From Prorocentrum cordatum (lineage: Eukaryota > Sar > Dinophyceae > Prorocentrales > Prorocentraceae), in the NCBI GenBank assembly GCA_963575745.1, contig CAUYUJ010018738.1, positions 346,001 through 410,000 on the forward strand: 64,000 nucleotides of DNA. Direction: 5' to 3'. The first letter of the stretch is position 1, and each line of letters begins with the position of its first letter. The notes under the pieces were generated by a model. It was not told the DNA's origin. It saw nothing but the letters and a program-made list of their open reading frames with translations, and did no database searches. A program made the translations under genes and the position numbers. This document shows, one piece after another, positions 41,691 through 53,389 of the stretch.

Positions 41691-42689
41691 CATGGAGTTT
41701 GTCGACAGGGATCGCCCCCCCCCCCCCCCCCCAAACACAATCGCAAGGGCGTTCCAATAACTTCGGCACGCGGCGCGAACAGGCCCGTTTGGTCGGATGT
41801 GGTGAACGTGCTGAAGAAAAAACGATGGTTCCCCTAAGCATTCGCAAGGGCGCGCGCTGACATTTTTCCGACAACTGATGATGCAAAACGATAGTGCGTT
41901 CGGAAACGCTTCGGGCCACTCAGCGTGAAAAGCCATGTGGGACCTTGGGTCTTGAATGATTTCGGCACGCGCGTGCGACGATGCACGGGCGTGCAATTCG
42001 TGACATGTTGCACGCAAGGGCGTTCGAACGATCTCGATACGCTCGCGCGAAAGGCACGTTTCGTAGAATTGGATTACAATGTAGAACAATTCAGAACTCG
42101 CAGGAACGCGGGAGTTTGCTTCTTGGATGAAGAGCCCTGTAGCGAAACCGTTTGTTGCTGTTGTGTTTCGGGGCACTTGATTCGGAACCTTAAAACACCT
42201 ACGGTTGTGGATGGACACCTGCTTACGCGCGCAATGACGCGCGCGTGCGCGCGTCGTCCCAAGCGTTCCAAAACACTCCTGAACGCGCGCAGGACATGTT
42301 TTGCCGGGGGACGACAGCGAGAAACGATAAGGGACTGCCTGGGCCGGTACGACGATAACCGATATGGGCGATGGGCGATAAACGATGGGGCGATAAGCGA
42401 TATGGGCGAAGGGGCACAATCGCACGTGAACTGCGATGAAAAAAGGTTGGCCATTAGATCCGGCGCACGCGTCGGGGTGGGGGAGTGCAACTTCGAATGC
42501 CCTTCTAGAAAAGGCACTTGTATGTTTGCAATCGATGTGATTCAACCGATGCGTCGCAATGTTTATGGCGCAACGAGTGTAGCGCAACGCGCGTTGCGCA
42601 GTCTTTGCGCAGCAGTGCGCAGCAGAAGACGTGGTGACATCGATGTGTTACCACGAATTATCCAACAAACTACGGTTGCCAATTCAACC

Positions 42690-43115
42690 GTTCGAAAAAT
42701 CATCCCGCCCGACCACCCGCACATTGCTCGCAAACCCCATGCGGCGGCGATTGCGATGAATGCGCGGCGCGTGCTGGTGCATCCACGCGGCCGCGCTAGC
42801 CCGCGCATGCTCTCGCGCGCAGCGGCCGCATAGTTCGGGGCGGCCGACGCGGCCGCGGCGGCGCAGACAGCTGGGCACTTGCCAGTTGGCTCTTCACTGC
42901 GTGTCGGCGACTTGGGCGGGTCCAGTTCCACGGCGACGCCAGTGATGGTAGACGCGATGAGAATTGTGGCGACGGCGGCAACGATGATGACGATGACGAC
43001 GGCGCGGCCGACGATGCCGCCGATGCTGATCGCGACTTCGACGATGCCGTTCTCACGCCAGCCATGCATGTTCGGGAAAGGGTTGGACATGCGCGCGCGG
43101 CCGACGCGCGCGATC
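42690..43115 (-). repeat. Diverged duplicated segment, copy 2
   Basis: Counterpart of 41245-41690. Minus-strand frame: ARMSNPFPNMHGWRENGIVE then VAISIGGIVGRAVVIVIIVA. The REN-x-IV-x4-ISIG pattern is kept in both copies. Confidence 0.6.
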
Positions 43116-43130
43116 GGGGCCCGCGACCTC

Positions 43131-43370
43131 GCCGTCCCCCCCGCGACCCGGCCCGCGACCCGCCCGCGACACCCCCGCGACAAACCCGCGACCCACCCCG
43201 CCCACCGCCCGCGACCCACCCGCGACTCATCCCGCGACCCGCCCCGCGACCCACCCACGAACCACCCGCGACCCACCCGCGAACCGCCCGCGACCCACGT
43301 GCGACCCAGCCCGCGACCCACCCGCGACCCGCCCGCGACCCACCCGCGAACCCGCCCGCGACCAACGCGC
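43131..43370. repeat. CGCGACCCACC minisatellite
   Basis: About 20 degenerate copies of an 11-bp unit (CGCGACCCACC, CGCGACCCGCC). Confidence 0.9.
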
Positions 43371-43489
43371 ATTGCTTTAACGAGCAAATCGGCGCCTGCG
43401 GCGGGGTTTCTTCAGATCTTCGTAGACTGCCAACAACCTCGCCGCCCTCTTATTCTCAACCGCAACTGCAGGGTGCTACGTGTGTGTAT

Positions 43490-43605
43490 ATATATATATA
43501 AAGATAGATAGGGCGAAGGAGAGAAAGAGAGAGAGAGAGAGAGCGAGAGAGCGAGGGAGAGAGAGAGAGAGAGAGAGACATATAAAAAGAGAGAGAGAGA
43601 GAGGA
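43490..43605. repeat. TA and GA microsatellites
   Basis: Short (TA)n, then nearly 100 bp of GAGAGA purine repeats. Confidence 0.95.
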
Positions 43606-43689
43606 AACAAAAATGAGTGAGAACGAGGAGAAAATCAACAACAAAACATGTGCGAGATAAATACGTATATCGATGTCTATAAATCATAC

Positions 43690-44115
43690 ATGCAGTAACG
43701 ATGTGTGATGTATCCTAAGTGAACAACGTAGGTGGTCCAATCCCAGTTGTGCAATATATGTTGCGCAGCCTGTGTTGCGCAGTCTACGCGGTGCAACGTT
43801 CGTCCTGCAGTATACGGTGTGCGATGTATCACGTGATGTGGCGCAACGTGTGTGGTGCAACCGACGTGGTGCAGTGCGCGTGGTGAAATATACGGCGTGC
43901 AGATTACGTGGCGCAATCTACGCGGCGCAGTCTACGTTGTGCAATGCAGGCGGCAACGGGGCGGAAACAGCGAGCGCGGGGCCGCCGGGCCGCGAGCCAG
44001 GCCCAGACGACGGGCGGCGACGAGGCGGCGACGGCGTTGCACGGAACAGCCAAACAGCTAGCCAAGCCCAGACGAGAGGCGGCGACGGGGCGGCGACGGC
44101 GAGCACGAACCCGCC
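43690..44115. repeat. GTTGTGCAATCTACG minisatellite, then 65-bp tandem
   Basis: 43690-43960 repeats the roughly 20-bp unit of 40900-41225. 43975-44110 then holds two copies of a segment containing CCAGGCCCAGACGACGGGCG / CCAAGCCCAGACGAGAGGCG. Confidence 0.75.
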
Positions 44116-44219
44116 TTGCCGCAAGCCAGGAACTCCCTAAAACACAAGCAAGACCCCCTTTCAGTGCAAGCACGATTTGGGGAAGATGGCTGCGTGTATG
44201 GATGCGTATATACACACGT

Positions 44220-44335
44220 ATAAATATATAGGTGTGTGTATGTATGTATGTATGTATGTATGTATGTGTATACATATGTATATATGTACATGTATATGTA
44301 TATGTATATGTATATATATATATATATTATCATAC
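44220..44335. repeat. (GTAT)n / (TA)n microsatellite
   Basis: GTATGTATGTAT run followed by TATATGTATATG. Confidence 0.95.
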
Positions 44336-44589
44336 GCACCTTTCCGAGGGAGTAGAGCTCAGAGGCGACTAGTGCGCACGCGTCCGCGATTTTTCTGGGC
44401 GTTTCGCTCGGGACATCCTCGACACTCTGAATACCGGTGGCACCCCTCACGCAAATCGCGACGTCAGGGTCCAAAAACTCATGGGAAATTCAACATTTTA
44501 ACATCAAGCGTTCAAAAACACATGGTAATTTCAATAATTGTGACCCCGATTCTCAGTGAATGGCGGTTTCGCTTGAAAAATCCTTCCAA

Positions 44590-44845
44590 CATCGAGCCCC
44601 AGACCCCGCCTCGGAGCCTCCTGGGGGCCTCCTGGAACCTCCTGGGGCCTCCTGGGCCTTCTGAACCTTCTGGCACCCCAGACCCCGCCTCGGAGCCTCC
44701 TGGGGGTGTCCTGAAACCTCCTGGGGCCTCCTGGGGCCTCCTGCGGCCTCCTGGAGCCTCTTGGGGCCTCCTGAAGCCTCCTGGGGTCTCCTGGGGCCTC
44801 CTGAGGCCGCCTGGGGCCTCCTGGGGCCTCCTGGGGCTTCAGAAC
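44590..44845. repeat. GGCCTCCTGGGG 12-bp minisatellite
   Basis: About 20 units. Reverse-complemented, the unit is CCAGGAGGCCCC, close to the CCAAGAGGCCCC arrays elsewhere, so this is the same family or a sister. Confidence 0.9.
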
Positions 44846-44894
44846 TACATGCACACAGAGACACAAATCACGCCCAACACATCACACGCTAGAC

Positions 44895-44898
44895 AAAC

Positions 44899-44981
<83 letters not shown>

Positions 44982-45062
44982 ACACAACACCTACAACACA
45001 CAAAAGGCACGCACCACACGAAGCATACATCACAAACACACACACACACACACACACACGCA
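44895..45062. repeat. (CA)n microsatellites
   Basis: An almost pure CA run of about 90 bp (44895-44985) and a second of about 25 bp (45035-45062). Confidence 0.95.
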
Positions 45063-45519
45063 CAACACTCACAACCCTGGGGCCGCCTGGAGCCTCTTCT
45101 GGTATCCAAGTCGGGCCTCCTAAGGCTTCCTGGGGGCCCTGGTACACACATCGCAAAGTGTGGCAACCCCACTTGCGCTCGAGTGCGACTTCGATGTTGC
45201 ATGTCACTCCTGCTTCAAACGCCCCTTCAGCTTTTTGTATGAGCCTGGGCACACACGTGTGTATATACACACGTGTATGCGTGCATGCGTGCGCGCGCGT
45301 GCATGTGCGCGGCCGCCCCCCCCACACAAAAAAAACATGCATATGTATCAGCTTCTGTTTTCCTCAACATGTTTTATTCCTCCTCTTCCTCCTCCTCCTC
45401 CTCCTCCCCTCCTCCGCGCCCCCATCCCCCTGCTCTGCGCGCTCCTCCAGTTAGCGGCCTTGCCAATAGATTTCCCCCAAAAAAAAAACTTGCAAGGGGT
45501 TGCTTTCACAAAAAAGGAC

Positions 45520-45950
45520 ACCACCTGAAAACATGTACGCCCTTGATACGTTGAGCGGTGTTCGCTAGGGAACCACATGACAAAGAGATGCCCCTGATAT
45601 GGTGCTTGGTTTTCGTCGGGGAACCGTATGAAAACACATGGATTCCTGAAACGTGCTGGTTTTCCGGAGAAGGGCACCACCTTCCAGCTTTGGCCCGAAG
45701 TCCACGCCCCCCAAGGGCAACGCGCCAAGCCAGAACGTCAATGGAAACACAAATATTCCTGATACGCGGGGAGGCTTTCGCCAAAAAAAACGCATGAACA
45801 CATAGATGCCTTTGCACAACGGATGGCCATCGTCGTCGGCAACCATGAACACGCGCAGATATCATTGATGCGTCGGGTGGTTGTCGCCCGGAAACCCTGC
45901 GAAAACTCTAATGTTTCTGATGCGTTGCGTTTCCGTGCACGGGCGCAACC
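45520..45950. repeat. Degenerate minisatellite of about 54 bp
   Basis: At least six units built on GAAAACAYATG, CCTGATACGTTG and GGTTTTCGCCGGGGAACC. The units differ greatly from one another. A CCT tract lies just upstream (45378-45412). 45951-46490 has no supported feature. Confidence 0.65.
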
Positions 45951-46491
45951 CCCTGCGCCCCCGGCCTCGTCGCAGCGCGCCCGCGTCCAGAAAATCAGAA
46001 AAATATTGAGTAACTGCGCGTTTTTTGTTTATATATATCTATATGTAAGCGGCATTGCGGAAAACCTTTCAACCGCAACAAGTATACCTGTGTTGCCACG
46101 CGGCTGCCTTGACAAGGCTCTGAATATACATCGAGAATCAGCGCGTTTTGTGCGCGTGGGGCTTCAAAAACAAAATATTTAAAAATATAGCGGTTGTGCG
46201 GGTGTCGCCCGGTTTCCACGCCAACGCCTCATGGACCCCTCTGCGTCTAGTCCTGGACAGCAGACCTCGGTCAGCCGATTGGGAGACGCGGACAGCAGAC
46301 AAAGACGGAACAGGCGCATCAACATTATGAGGTTGACGACGACGCAGTTTCCTGGGAGGTGGCGTTTGCGGTTGCTGCTATTGCCCGCGCCCTCAGCGTT
46401 GTCTGGGTAACCACTGTAGTGTCGATCAGCACTTAGAATTACGAAGGGCAGCGTGGGCCGCCGGCTGCCCCGTGCCGAAGCGGCCGCACAC

Positions 46492-47210
46492 TTAATTCGT
46501 AGCGTCGCCATTCATGTCGCCGCCAAAGCTGACCTGATCGCCGTCTGCATCGGCGAGCGCGGCGGCGAGGTCCTGGCTGCCGGGCGCGGCGGCTGCGCCG
46601 CGGGCCTCCTCTTGGGACGAGATGGAGAGCTCGATCTCGCCCTCCGGGGTGCTCCCGAACGACCTCGCCCATCCGATGCGCTTCGGCAGTGGGGGGGCGG
46701 GGCTCGCGGGCCGCCGCCTCGCCACTGCCGCCCTCGACGCCATCAAGGGGGCCCTTTTTCTCCGATAGAGGCAGGGGCGCAGAGCCCTTGTCCAGCCACG
46801 CCGTCATGGAGCGGAGCTGCTTGTCCCTGAGCGCACGGCGTTCCTCGGCGCCCCTCCGTCGGGGCCCTCGTGAGGCCAAGCAACTGCTGCGCGATCCATG
46901 CCATCCTGCTTCGCGTGGTGGACCAATCGACCTCCACCGCGTCGTGCCATTGCGGGTAGCCGGGAGAGGTGAATGCCACGGTACGCGTCCGGTCGCGGTC
47001 ATTGTAGTGGACGCACTCCGCCACCACTTCGGTGCAGCGGCACTCACGGACAGTGGCGTCGCCCACTGCGGGGTCGCCCGACACCCACGGCGGGCCCGGG
47101 AAGCCTGGCGCCAGGAAGGGGATCCCGGTCTTCTGGATTAGGACGAAGGCGGGCCAGAAACACAAGGTGAACTTGTCGTGGGGCCAACCAAACAGACACT
47201 GCTCACCGCC
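46492..47210 (-). pseudogene. Unrecognised gene end with two frame breaks
   Basis: The exon-like start after GGTGAGCAG|TGT encodes FTLCFWPAFVLIQKTGIPFL, a cysteine cluster (VRECRCTEVVAEC), VAFTSPGYPQWHDAVEVDWS and RMAWIAQQLLGLT, all in G/C-ending codons. The sense frame then moves (ERRALRDKQLRSMTAWLDKG) and moves again at a run of seven C residues near 46692 to end RIGWARSFGSTPEGEIELSI...DMNGDATN and a TAA. Each frame is well biased only in its own part. Homopolymer sequencing errors, tiny introns or true decay could explain this. I do not recognise the family. Confidence 0.5.
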
Positions 47211-47464
47211 CCAATGCGTGGCTGGGCGGTTTTATGTTTGGGGGGGGGTCAATGCAAACACAAATAGCATCGCCCCATTTTACGCGACGAAGCCACCGTT
47301 CCTTCAGCACGTACTGGTGTGTCGCAAGGCTCCTGCAACCCTCAGAGATTCCCATGTTCAGAAATTATTTAACGGCCCGGACCCCCGGTTTCCTATGCGC
47401 CACCAGGCCCTCTTGTGTGCTCTTGAACGTTCGTAGAATGTCGCGTGGGTCTCTGCCAACAAGG

Positions 47465-48140
47465 CCCCCAAATACGCACAGAGTGCAGCAAAAAGGCTCA
47501 GGAAAACCACGAAAACTTCCGAGACGACAGAAGAACTCTCCAAGATGTCCGAGCTAGCCTCGTAACGACTTCAAAGACCCCCCACAATCCTCAATGGAGC
47601 TCCAAGAGCCTCCAAGAAAGTCCCAAGAAACAGAAATCGTCCAATCCCTTCGGGGAACATACATCTTGGGCATTGCCGCCCTCCTGGTCGTCACAGCGTC
47701 CAAGTCGGCCCAAGAAGTCTCCACGATCGCCCAAACCAGCCCCAACAGGCCATCCAGAAGAGCCTCAAGCGGCCCAGGGGGGCCACAAGACGGCCCAAGA
47801 GGTGCCCAAGACGGCCCATGAGGGCCCGAAGACGGCCTATAAAGGGGCCCAAGAGGGGGAACACGAACAGAGAGTCCGAGCTTTCCGCCCCAAGAGGCGC
47901 CCAGGAGGCCCCAAGAGGGCCCAGGGGGCCCCAACAGGCCCCCAAGAGGCCCCAAAGAGGCTCTCAAGAGGCCCCAAGAGACCCTCAATCGGCCAAGAAA
48001 GGCCCCGAAACAGCTTCCCAAAGTCCTCCAAACTGCCTCCAAGAGGCCCCCGAAGAGGCCTCCCACGAGATCCCAGCGACTATCCAATAGCCTTCAGAAC
48101 CACAACCCAAGCACGGTGGCGGGATGTGCCGAGTGCCAGT
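47465..48140. repeat. 12-bp minisatellite array with defined right end
   Basis: CCAAGAGGCCCC-type units from about 47560. The right end, CAAGCACGGTGGCGGGATGT-GCCGA, matches that of the 8815-9345 block. A punctuation motif lies near 47865. Confidence 0.85.
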
Positions 48141-48144
48141 CGTT

Positions 48145-48281
48145 CTATATATACACATATATATGTATATATGTATACATATACACAAATATACATATAT
48201 ATATATATATCAACTTATTAATAAACACATGACTAGGTATATGGGCATACTGGTATGAACAGTATACATAGGTGGATATAC

Positions 48282-48312
<31 letters not shown>

Positions 48313-48315
48313 GGT
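48145..48315. repeat. TA-rich microsatellites
   Basis: Compound (TA)n / TATACATA tracts. 48316-48770 has no gene that I can support. Confidence 0.9.
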
Positions 48316-48769
48316 TGCCACCCCCGGGCTCCCCATCTTAATGCTGATGGCGCTGCGCCGACGGCCAACAAACTTGAACCGCGCGGCGTCCCTGCATGGA
48401 CATTGGATTGCGCAGCGTGTGGAGACAGACCACACGGGGGTTCGGGTGGCATTTCTATGATACCAACTGTTGCTCAACTGACTATGTTACAGCTCGTTCG
48501 TCGCATGGCCAAGAGACGGAACACTCTGTTTCCAGATCGGACGACAAGGGAGGTTGGTAGGGCGGGGGTGAGCGCATCAACTCACGTGACTGGTTTTTCG
48601 GGGGCGTGCAAACATGGATTGGCGATCCATGGATTTGGCGCGCAGTCGCCAAATCCCTGCATCGGGGGAGGTGCCCTCCCCCCAAAAACGGCCGGTGCCG
48701 CCTCGCCCCGCGGCGGAGATCCGCGAGATCCCATGGAGACGGGACCCGTCGCTAATCCACGCCCCCTCT

Positions 48770-48935
48770 GTCCATGTTTGCGATCGCCTGAGTTTTCCTG
48801 GCGCCTCCCGGCGCTGGTGTAGGGCATGCATTGGGAATCGCGCTCGGCGGCGGGGCCGACACCAGCCGCATGCAGTCGATGCCGTACCCTCCCCCTTCCC
48901 TGCAGCCATCGTGCTGCCGCAAAGGGACACTGGCG
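48770..48935. mobile_element. Relative of the 8182-8382 introner-like element
   Basis: Shares GTTTTCCTGGCGCCTCCCGG, GCTCGGCGGCGGGGCCGA and ACCAGCCGCATGCA with the intron at 8182-8382, in the same order and orientation, then a C/T-rich flank. Ends and target duplication are not clear. No flanking exons were identified. Confidence 0.6.
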
Positions 48936-49520
48936 GCACGAAGGAGCACTCCTGGCCACACATTGACCAGGGACCGACCGTCCTGGCACTCCTGTACGCC
49001 TACCACGAAATACTATCAGAACCCGAAATGTTCTAAGAACCGAAACAACGTGCGTAGAACAGAAACCCGATGTGTTAAAACAAGACAGTCCCAGCCAGCC
49101 ATGGTCTAAGAACATTTAGTGCAAACCACACAAGACTCTTAGAACGTTCTCTGGTGGACCTATAGAATAAGCAGGACGCATCGCCACTGCTCGAACACAG
49201 CGAACCTCGGCCACGAATGGGGTCCCCCCGCCCCGGGTCTACTCTGGATGGGGAATTGATCAAGGGGGGGGATTGACCTCCCGACTGAGCCTGCCCAATC
49301 CCGCCCACCTCCAGCCTCCTCCCCCGCATCCTCCTCCTCATCCTCCAACCCTACCCCCACCCGTTCCGAAAGCACGTGCCCAACCCCCTCAGCGGATTCA
49401 AGGGGGGGCGATTATTGTCACATCCAGAGTATGGATCTAAGGAGCAGCCCCCAAACCAAGACCCCTCCTGAACCCTATGCTCTAATGCTCATCATGTCAG
49501 CGCCTTGGCTGAGCGCAATA

Positions 49521-49620
49521 CGGAACTGTCCCGGCTCCGCGCGGATGTCTTAAGAGAACCGCCAACGGGGTTCAAGCGCCGACCCAATAAATCCGCGTGA
49601 TGCTCCCAAACAGTTTATTG
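49521..49620. mobile_element. MITE family B, short copy
   Basis: GGCTCCGCGCGGATGTCTTA on the left and AATCCGCGTGATGCTCCCAA on the right, inverted. The core is shortened. The flanks 48940-49520 and 49620-49865 contain nothing else recognisable. Confidence 0.5.
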
Positions 49621-49866
49621 TGATGTCTTCTGGTCCTCTTCGAAGACTCTAACTCCCCCTTTCGTCCGACATGGCTGTTGCACTCTTGTGCTACTGGAAC
49701 ACCTCAAAAAGTCGCGCCCTGCACAGCTCTGCTACACGCAGGAGAGACCCTGGGCAAGAGTGACCTCTGGCGCGCGACCCTCGGGGGACGCGGGGCTGCC
49801 AGACCTGGGCGCGGCAGCCGCTGCTACCACATCGCATTCAGTCACCTCGGGACCCCAGTGTGTCGG

Positions 49867-50036
49867 CGGTGGACAAACCTCCCATTAGTAGACCTCCCCT
49901 GAAAGAAAACGGCCCGGGACCGAAACCGACGGACCAGGACCCGCAAAAATGATGGCCGCGACGCCCTCTCGCGAACCGAAAACGGCCAATTCCTGAATCG
50001 ACGTGTCATGGTAGGAGGTCTGTCCAACCCCGAGTG
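49867..50036 (+). mobile_element. MITE family A, copy 3
   Basis: Termini GGCGGTGGACAAACCTCCC and, reversed, GGGGTTGGACAGACCTCC. The interior (ATGATGGCCGCGACGCCCTC, GAACCGAAAACGG) matches the other copies. Flanking octamers CAGTGTGT and GAGTGTGC agree at six positions. Confidence 0.7.
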
Positions 50037-50249
50037 TGCCCGCACCAAAGGTCCCTCCGGCGAAAGGCCACTCCTCACGTGCACCCGAGCCGCGCGGAGC
50101 TCGGGCCTCTTCGCCCTCTCCCTCCGCTCCCTGGCGAAGCGTGGCGCCGCCCCGACCCAGGCCGCGAGGCGCGAGGGGCGGCGACGCTCGCGCCCCCTGG
50201 GGTGCCGTGTCGAACACGAGGCGCTCCGACTTCTGTGATGGAAGCTTCC

Positions 50250-50430
50250 GAGATGGGGTCCGAGAAGAGCGGGGGCAGGGAGATCGCGCCGCATCGCCGA
50301 TGCATCGCCGATGCGTGGAGGATGCACGAAGATGCATCGGCGGCGTCGGCGGTGCATCGGCGACGCCGGCGTGGAGAAAATCTGTCTCCACATCGCACCG
50401 CATCGCCGATGAATCCGCGACGCTTGTTTC
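50250..50430. repeat. GCATCGCCGATGC-rich repeat K, copy 1
   Basis: Palindromic words GCATCGCCGATGCATCGCC and GGCGTCGGCGGTGCATCGG, with GGAGAAAATC. A diverged counterpart lies at 61930-62180. Confidence 0.55.
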
Positions 50431-50795
50431 TCCGACCCCACTCGGGCCCCATCTAAGAGGCGCAGATTTGAAAGATGGGAGAACATCATCACTCGGGTAG
50501 GGGATCGACTACAGAATCGATCTGGCACTCCAAAATTGATGAGCCCGCCGGATCTAGGAACAGATGTACAACGTCCAGTAAATCTACGAACGCTCTACGC
50601 GTTTCTCCTACACTCGGCGGGGAAATCACCACGGGAGTTTCACAATTCTGTAGTCAACCCCCTATTCGAGGCAACGCTTCTCCAAAACCCCCCCGGGGGC
50701 AGTCTGACCTGGGTCTCGGGGCGAAACCGGCCGTGGTGACGAGGAGCCGGCAGCGGCAGCGGTGCATGCTCCTGCTCCGACTCTTGGCCACCGAC

Positions 50796-50898
50796 CGTCC
50801 CCTGGCGCCATGGCGACACAGACTCCCATGAAGAAGCCGAACTCGCGCAGGGCCTCGGGATCGACGAGACACGGGACCGATGCCGCCACTGCCGGGAC
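50796..50898 (-). CDS. Candidate exon, unknown gene
   Basis: 103 nt between AGAGAG|GTC and GGGACG|GTCGG. Encodes VPAVAASVPCLVDPEALREF, then GFFMGVCVAMAPGD, in strongly G/C-ending codons. Neither neighbouring exon was found. Confidence 0.35.
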
Positions 50899-51171
50899 CT
50901 CTCTTGCAGTGCAACTTGACCTAGAATGCAGGGCGAATCCAGCCGTGGCGGCAAGGGCCCCCTCGGGAGAAGCCCATAAGGGCGAAAACGAGGAAAAGGC
51001 AGCGGTCTCGGTTATCCTTTTCCTCCTCCAGCAGCCCTGAGGGAGCTCGCCAGGTTGGCCAAGAAAGAGGCGGTCGTCGTGAACGACGTGGCGGCAGTGG
51101 AGGAGGCCGCCTGAGTTGGGGTGGACGAAAGGAAGGAACGTGGTTTTCGAAGAAAGCGCTCGTCTCTAATG

Positions 51172-51325
51172 AAGGGGCCCTGGGACACACAAATAAATAC
51201 ACACAAATAACAGGATCCCCCATAGTTCCCCATATTTTCTGGGTTCTTGTCTTCCCCCCCACTTCCCATATTTTCCTGGGAATCGACGATTGATTGTGTC
51301 TGTGTGTTTTCTCCCCTCCTGATCT
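51172..51325 (+). repeat. Interspersed repeat family G, copy
   Basis: About 155 bp from GGGACACACAAATAAATAC through CCCATATTTTCCTGGG to GTGTCTGTGTGTTTTCTCCC. Same family as 63088-63255 (same orientation), 61680-61850 (inverted) and the fragment at 4975-5025. No coding potential or tRNA-like head was seen. Confidence 0.8.
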
Positions 51326-51528
51326 AATGCGTGTCTGAGCGGGCCCAATCCCCCCGCCCCAGTTTCAGAGCCCGAGGCGCTCCATGCGGGGGAGAGCGCA
51401 GTCTCGAGAAATGGCACCCACCTCGGAAGACCGCGGCCTACGCGATGAGGGTAATACTGAAATCGGGGGAGCGGGGGGGAGGCGCTTGCTTGGCGGCGCA
51501 CACAAGGGGGTGGGAGGAGGGGGCAGGG

Positions 51529-51622
51529 TTTCTTAGAAGCAGGCTGCTTCTTAGAAGGCGCCAGCCTTACATCTATAGATAAGGCCCGCGCCTTCTGAGA
51601 AGCAGAGGTGCTTCTAAGAAGC
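51529..51622. repeat. Foldback element with nested palindromes
   Basis: Arms of about 45 bp: GGTTTCTTAGAAGCAGGCTG and, reversed, GGCTTCTTAGAAGCACCTCT. Each arm contains the smaller palindrome CTTCTTAGAAG. The loop is TCTATAGATAAG-like. Confidence 0.7.
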
Positions 51623-52204
51623 CCTCCCCCCTCCCCCCCCCCCTCTGCGCGTGGCTGACTTGCGCCAACTTCCCGTCGTTGTACCTGGGCATTGTGTCGA
51701 AAACGCCGGCAACAAAGGAGGGGTTACCCGTCGGTCGGAAGAAGTGAAGTGGGAGGGCGCCGGAAGTAGACGGGGTTTCCCCCCGCCCCCAGAAAGGGAG
51801 CGAAAAGGGAAACCCACTCGACTCTTGAGATAGAAGGCGCCCGAAATAGATTGGGTTCTGGGAATCACCAACTACCTACTTTCGACGACCATCATCCGCC
51901 GACACAGTCAGCGTGTGTGAGAAGCTTTTCGACGCGAGGCCAGCCCAACCCAAACTGAAGTAACGCCTAATTCGAATCGTTGTCGTAAGGGAGATCGAAC
52001 AAATAAGAGGGATCGAACAATGTCGTAATTACATCGATGGGAAGCCCCGTCCTGTTGCACCCTTCCCCGGCGGGTTCCCGAGGGGGGATCCCGAGGGGGG
52101 ATCCCGAGGGGTCCAGGGAGTCGGGGTCGCCGGGGGAATCCCGAGCTGAAGAACCTTAGACTCTGGAGTTTGAAAGGTTTGGACTCCAGCTTCCAGGCTG
52201 GGTG

Positions 52205-52345
52205 CTTAACCAGCCTCGAACGGATCCCTATCCCTAAGATGGGCGAGCAAAGAGCGAGGACAATCTTAGGGATGGGCCCTCAGAAACCGAGGGAATCCTC
52301 AAGATCGGCATCGAGGTGAGGTGATGTCAAACACAGGGATAGGTT
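52205..52345. repeat. Repeat N, copy 2
   Basis: Counterpart of 12033-12175. 51625-52200 has no supported gene; it includes tandem GGGGGGATCCCGA words at 52080-52110. Confidence 0.6.
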
Positions 52346-52391
52346 AGATGCTCATTCTGGGGACCTTCCTGGAGCCATTCGCTCCACTCGT

Positions 52392-52502
52392 GCGTCGAAG
52401 CTGCGTCGAACCTGAGTCGAACCTGAGTCGAACCTGAGTCGAATCTGAGTCGAATATGTGTCGAACCTGAGTCGAACTTGAGTCGAACCTGAGTCGAACA
52501 GA
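52392..52502. repeat. GTCGAACCTGA 11-bp minisatellite
   Basis: Ten near-identical units. A related but more degenerate array (GTCGAATCCGT) lies at 52970-53095. Confidence 0.95.
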
Positions 52503-52755
52503 TCCATTAGTTGGGCCCCAGGAAGGTCCCCCAAACGAGCATCGAAGATAGGTATGTGATGCAAACTGGTAAGAGCTGCGGCCCCTCCTCCTCGTCCTCC
52601 CCGAGTGGGCCGGAACGGGAGCTCCGGCCGAGGCCGGAGCCGGGGCCGGAGGGGAAGCCGATAGGCCGAGGCCGCGGCGAGCGCCAGGGCCAGAGTCGCG
52701 GCCGGGGTTCCGCGGCAGGCGCCGGGGCTGGGGCCGGGGCAAGGGCTGACGACCT

Positions 52756-52904
52756 ACCAGACCACCCCAACCCAACCCGAAGACCCGAATTCCGGGTTGG
52801 GGGGGTAAGGGTTCCACATGTATTTCTTTGATGTTTCCCGACCCCCCCCCCACTGGAAATCGAGGGTAAATCTGAGCCTTCGGGTTGGGTTGGGGTGGTT
52901 TGGT
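52756..52904 (+). mobile_element. MITE family I, copy 2
   Basis: 149 bp, about nine-tenths identical to 21052-21201 by eye. Termini are ACCAGACCACCCCAACCCAA and, reversed, ACCAAACCACCCCAACCCAA. Confidence 0.8.
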
Positions 52905-53389
52905 GGGTGGTGAAGGGCAGGGGTCGTTATGTTGCATCCTCGAAGGGACCTCGTCTGTCCCGTCGCGGCCCTGTCCGCGTCGGATCCGTGTCGAGTCCCT
53001 GTCGGGAGCGTCGGATCCGTGTCGAATCCGTGTCGAATCCGCGTCGAAACCACGCCCAATCCGCGTCGATTCCGCATCGAGCACGCGTCGGGCCCCCAAA
53101 AAGACACCCATTTTTGGGACAGGCGAGGTCCCCCCAAGATGCAACCGAACGGTCGGGCTGGTGTAGACCCGGAGTCCAAGAGAGTCCGAAGCCTGGAACT
53201 GCGGAGTCCCCATTTTGTACTTCTCCCCACCGGGCGCTCTCCAGGCAAAACTCCAGAACTCTGAGGTTCGGGGTTCTTTCGTTTCCCCCGTTTATCCCGC
53301 GTCCTCGCCCCCTCGTCCTCAGCAAGAGTATCATTATCCTCGGTCATCTCCCTTCTCCTCCTCCTCCGGAGCAGGAGGGGCGCGGAGGA

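Noticed and set aside
45520-45950. Regularly spaced repeats that might suggest a CRISPR array
   Set aside because: The units are degenerate over their whole length, with no constant repeat and unique spacer, no cas genes, and a eukaryotic context.
52392-52502. GTTCGA-like words as tRNA B boxes
   Set aside because: They belong to an 11-bp tandem repeat, with no cloverleaf or A box.
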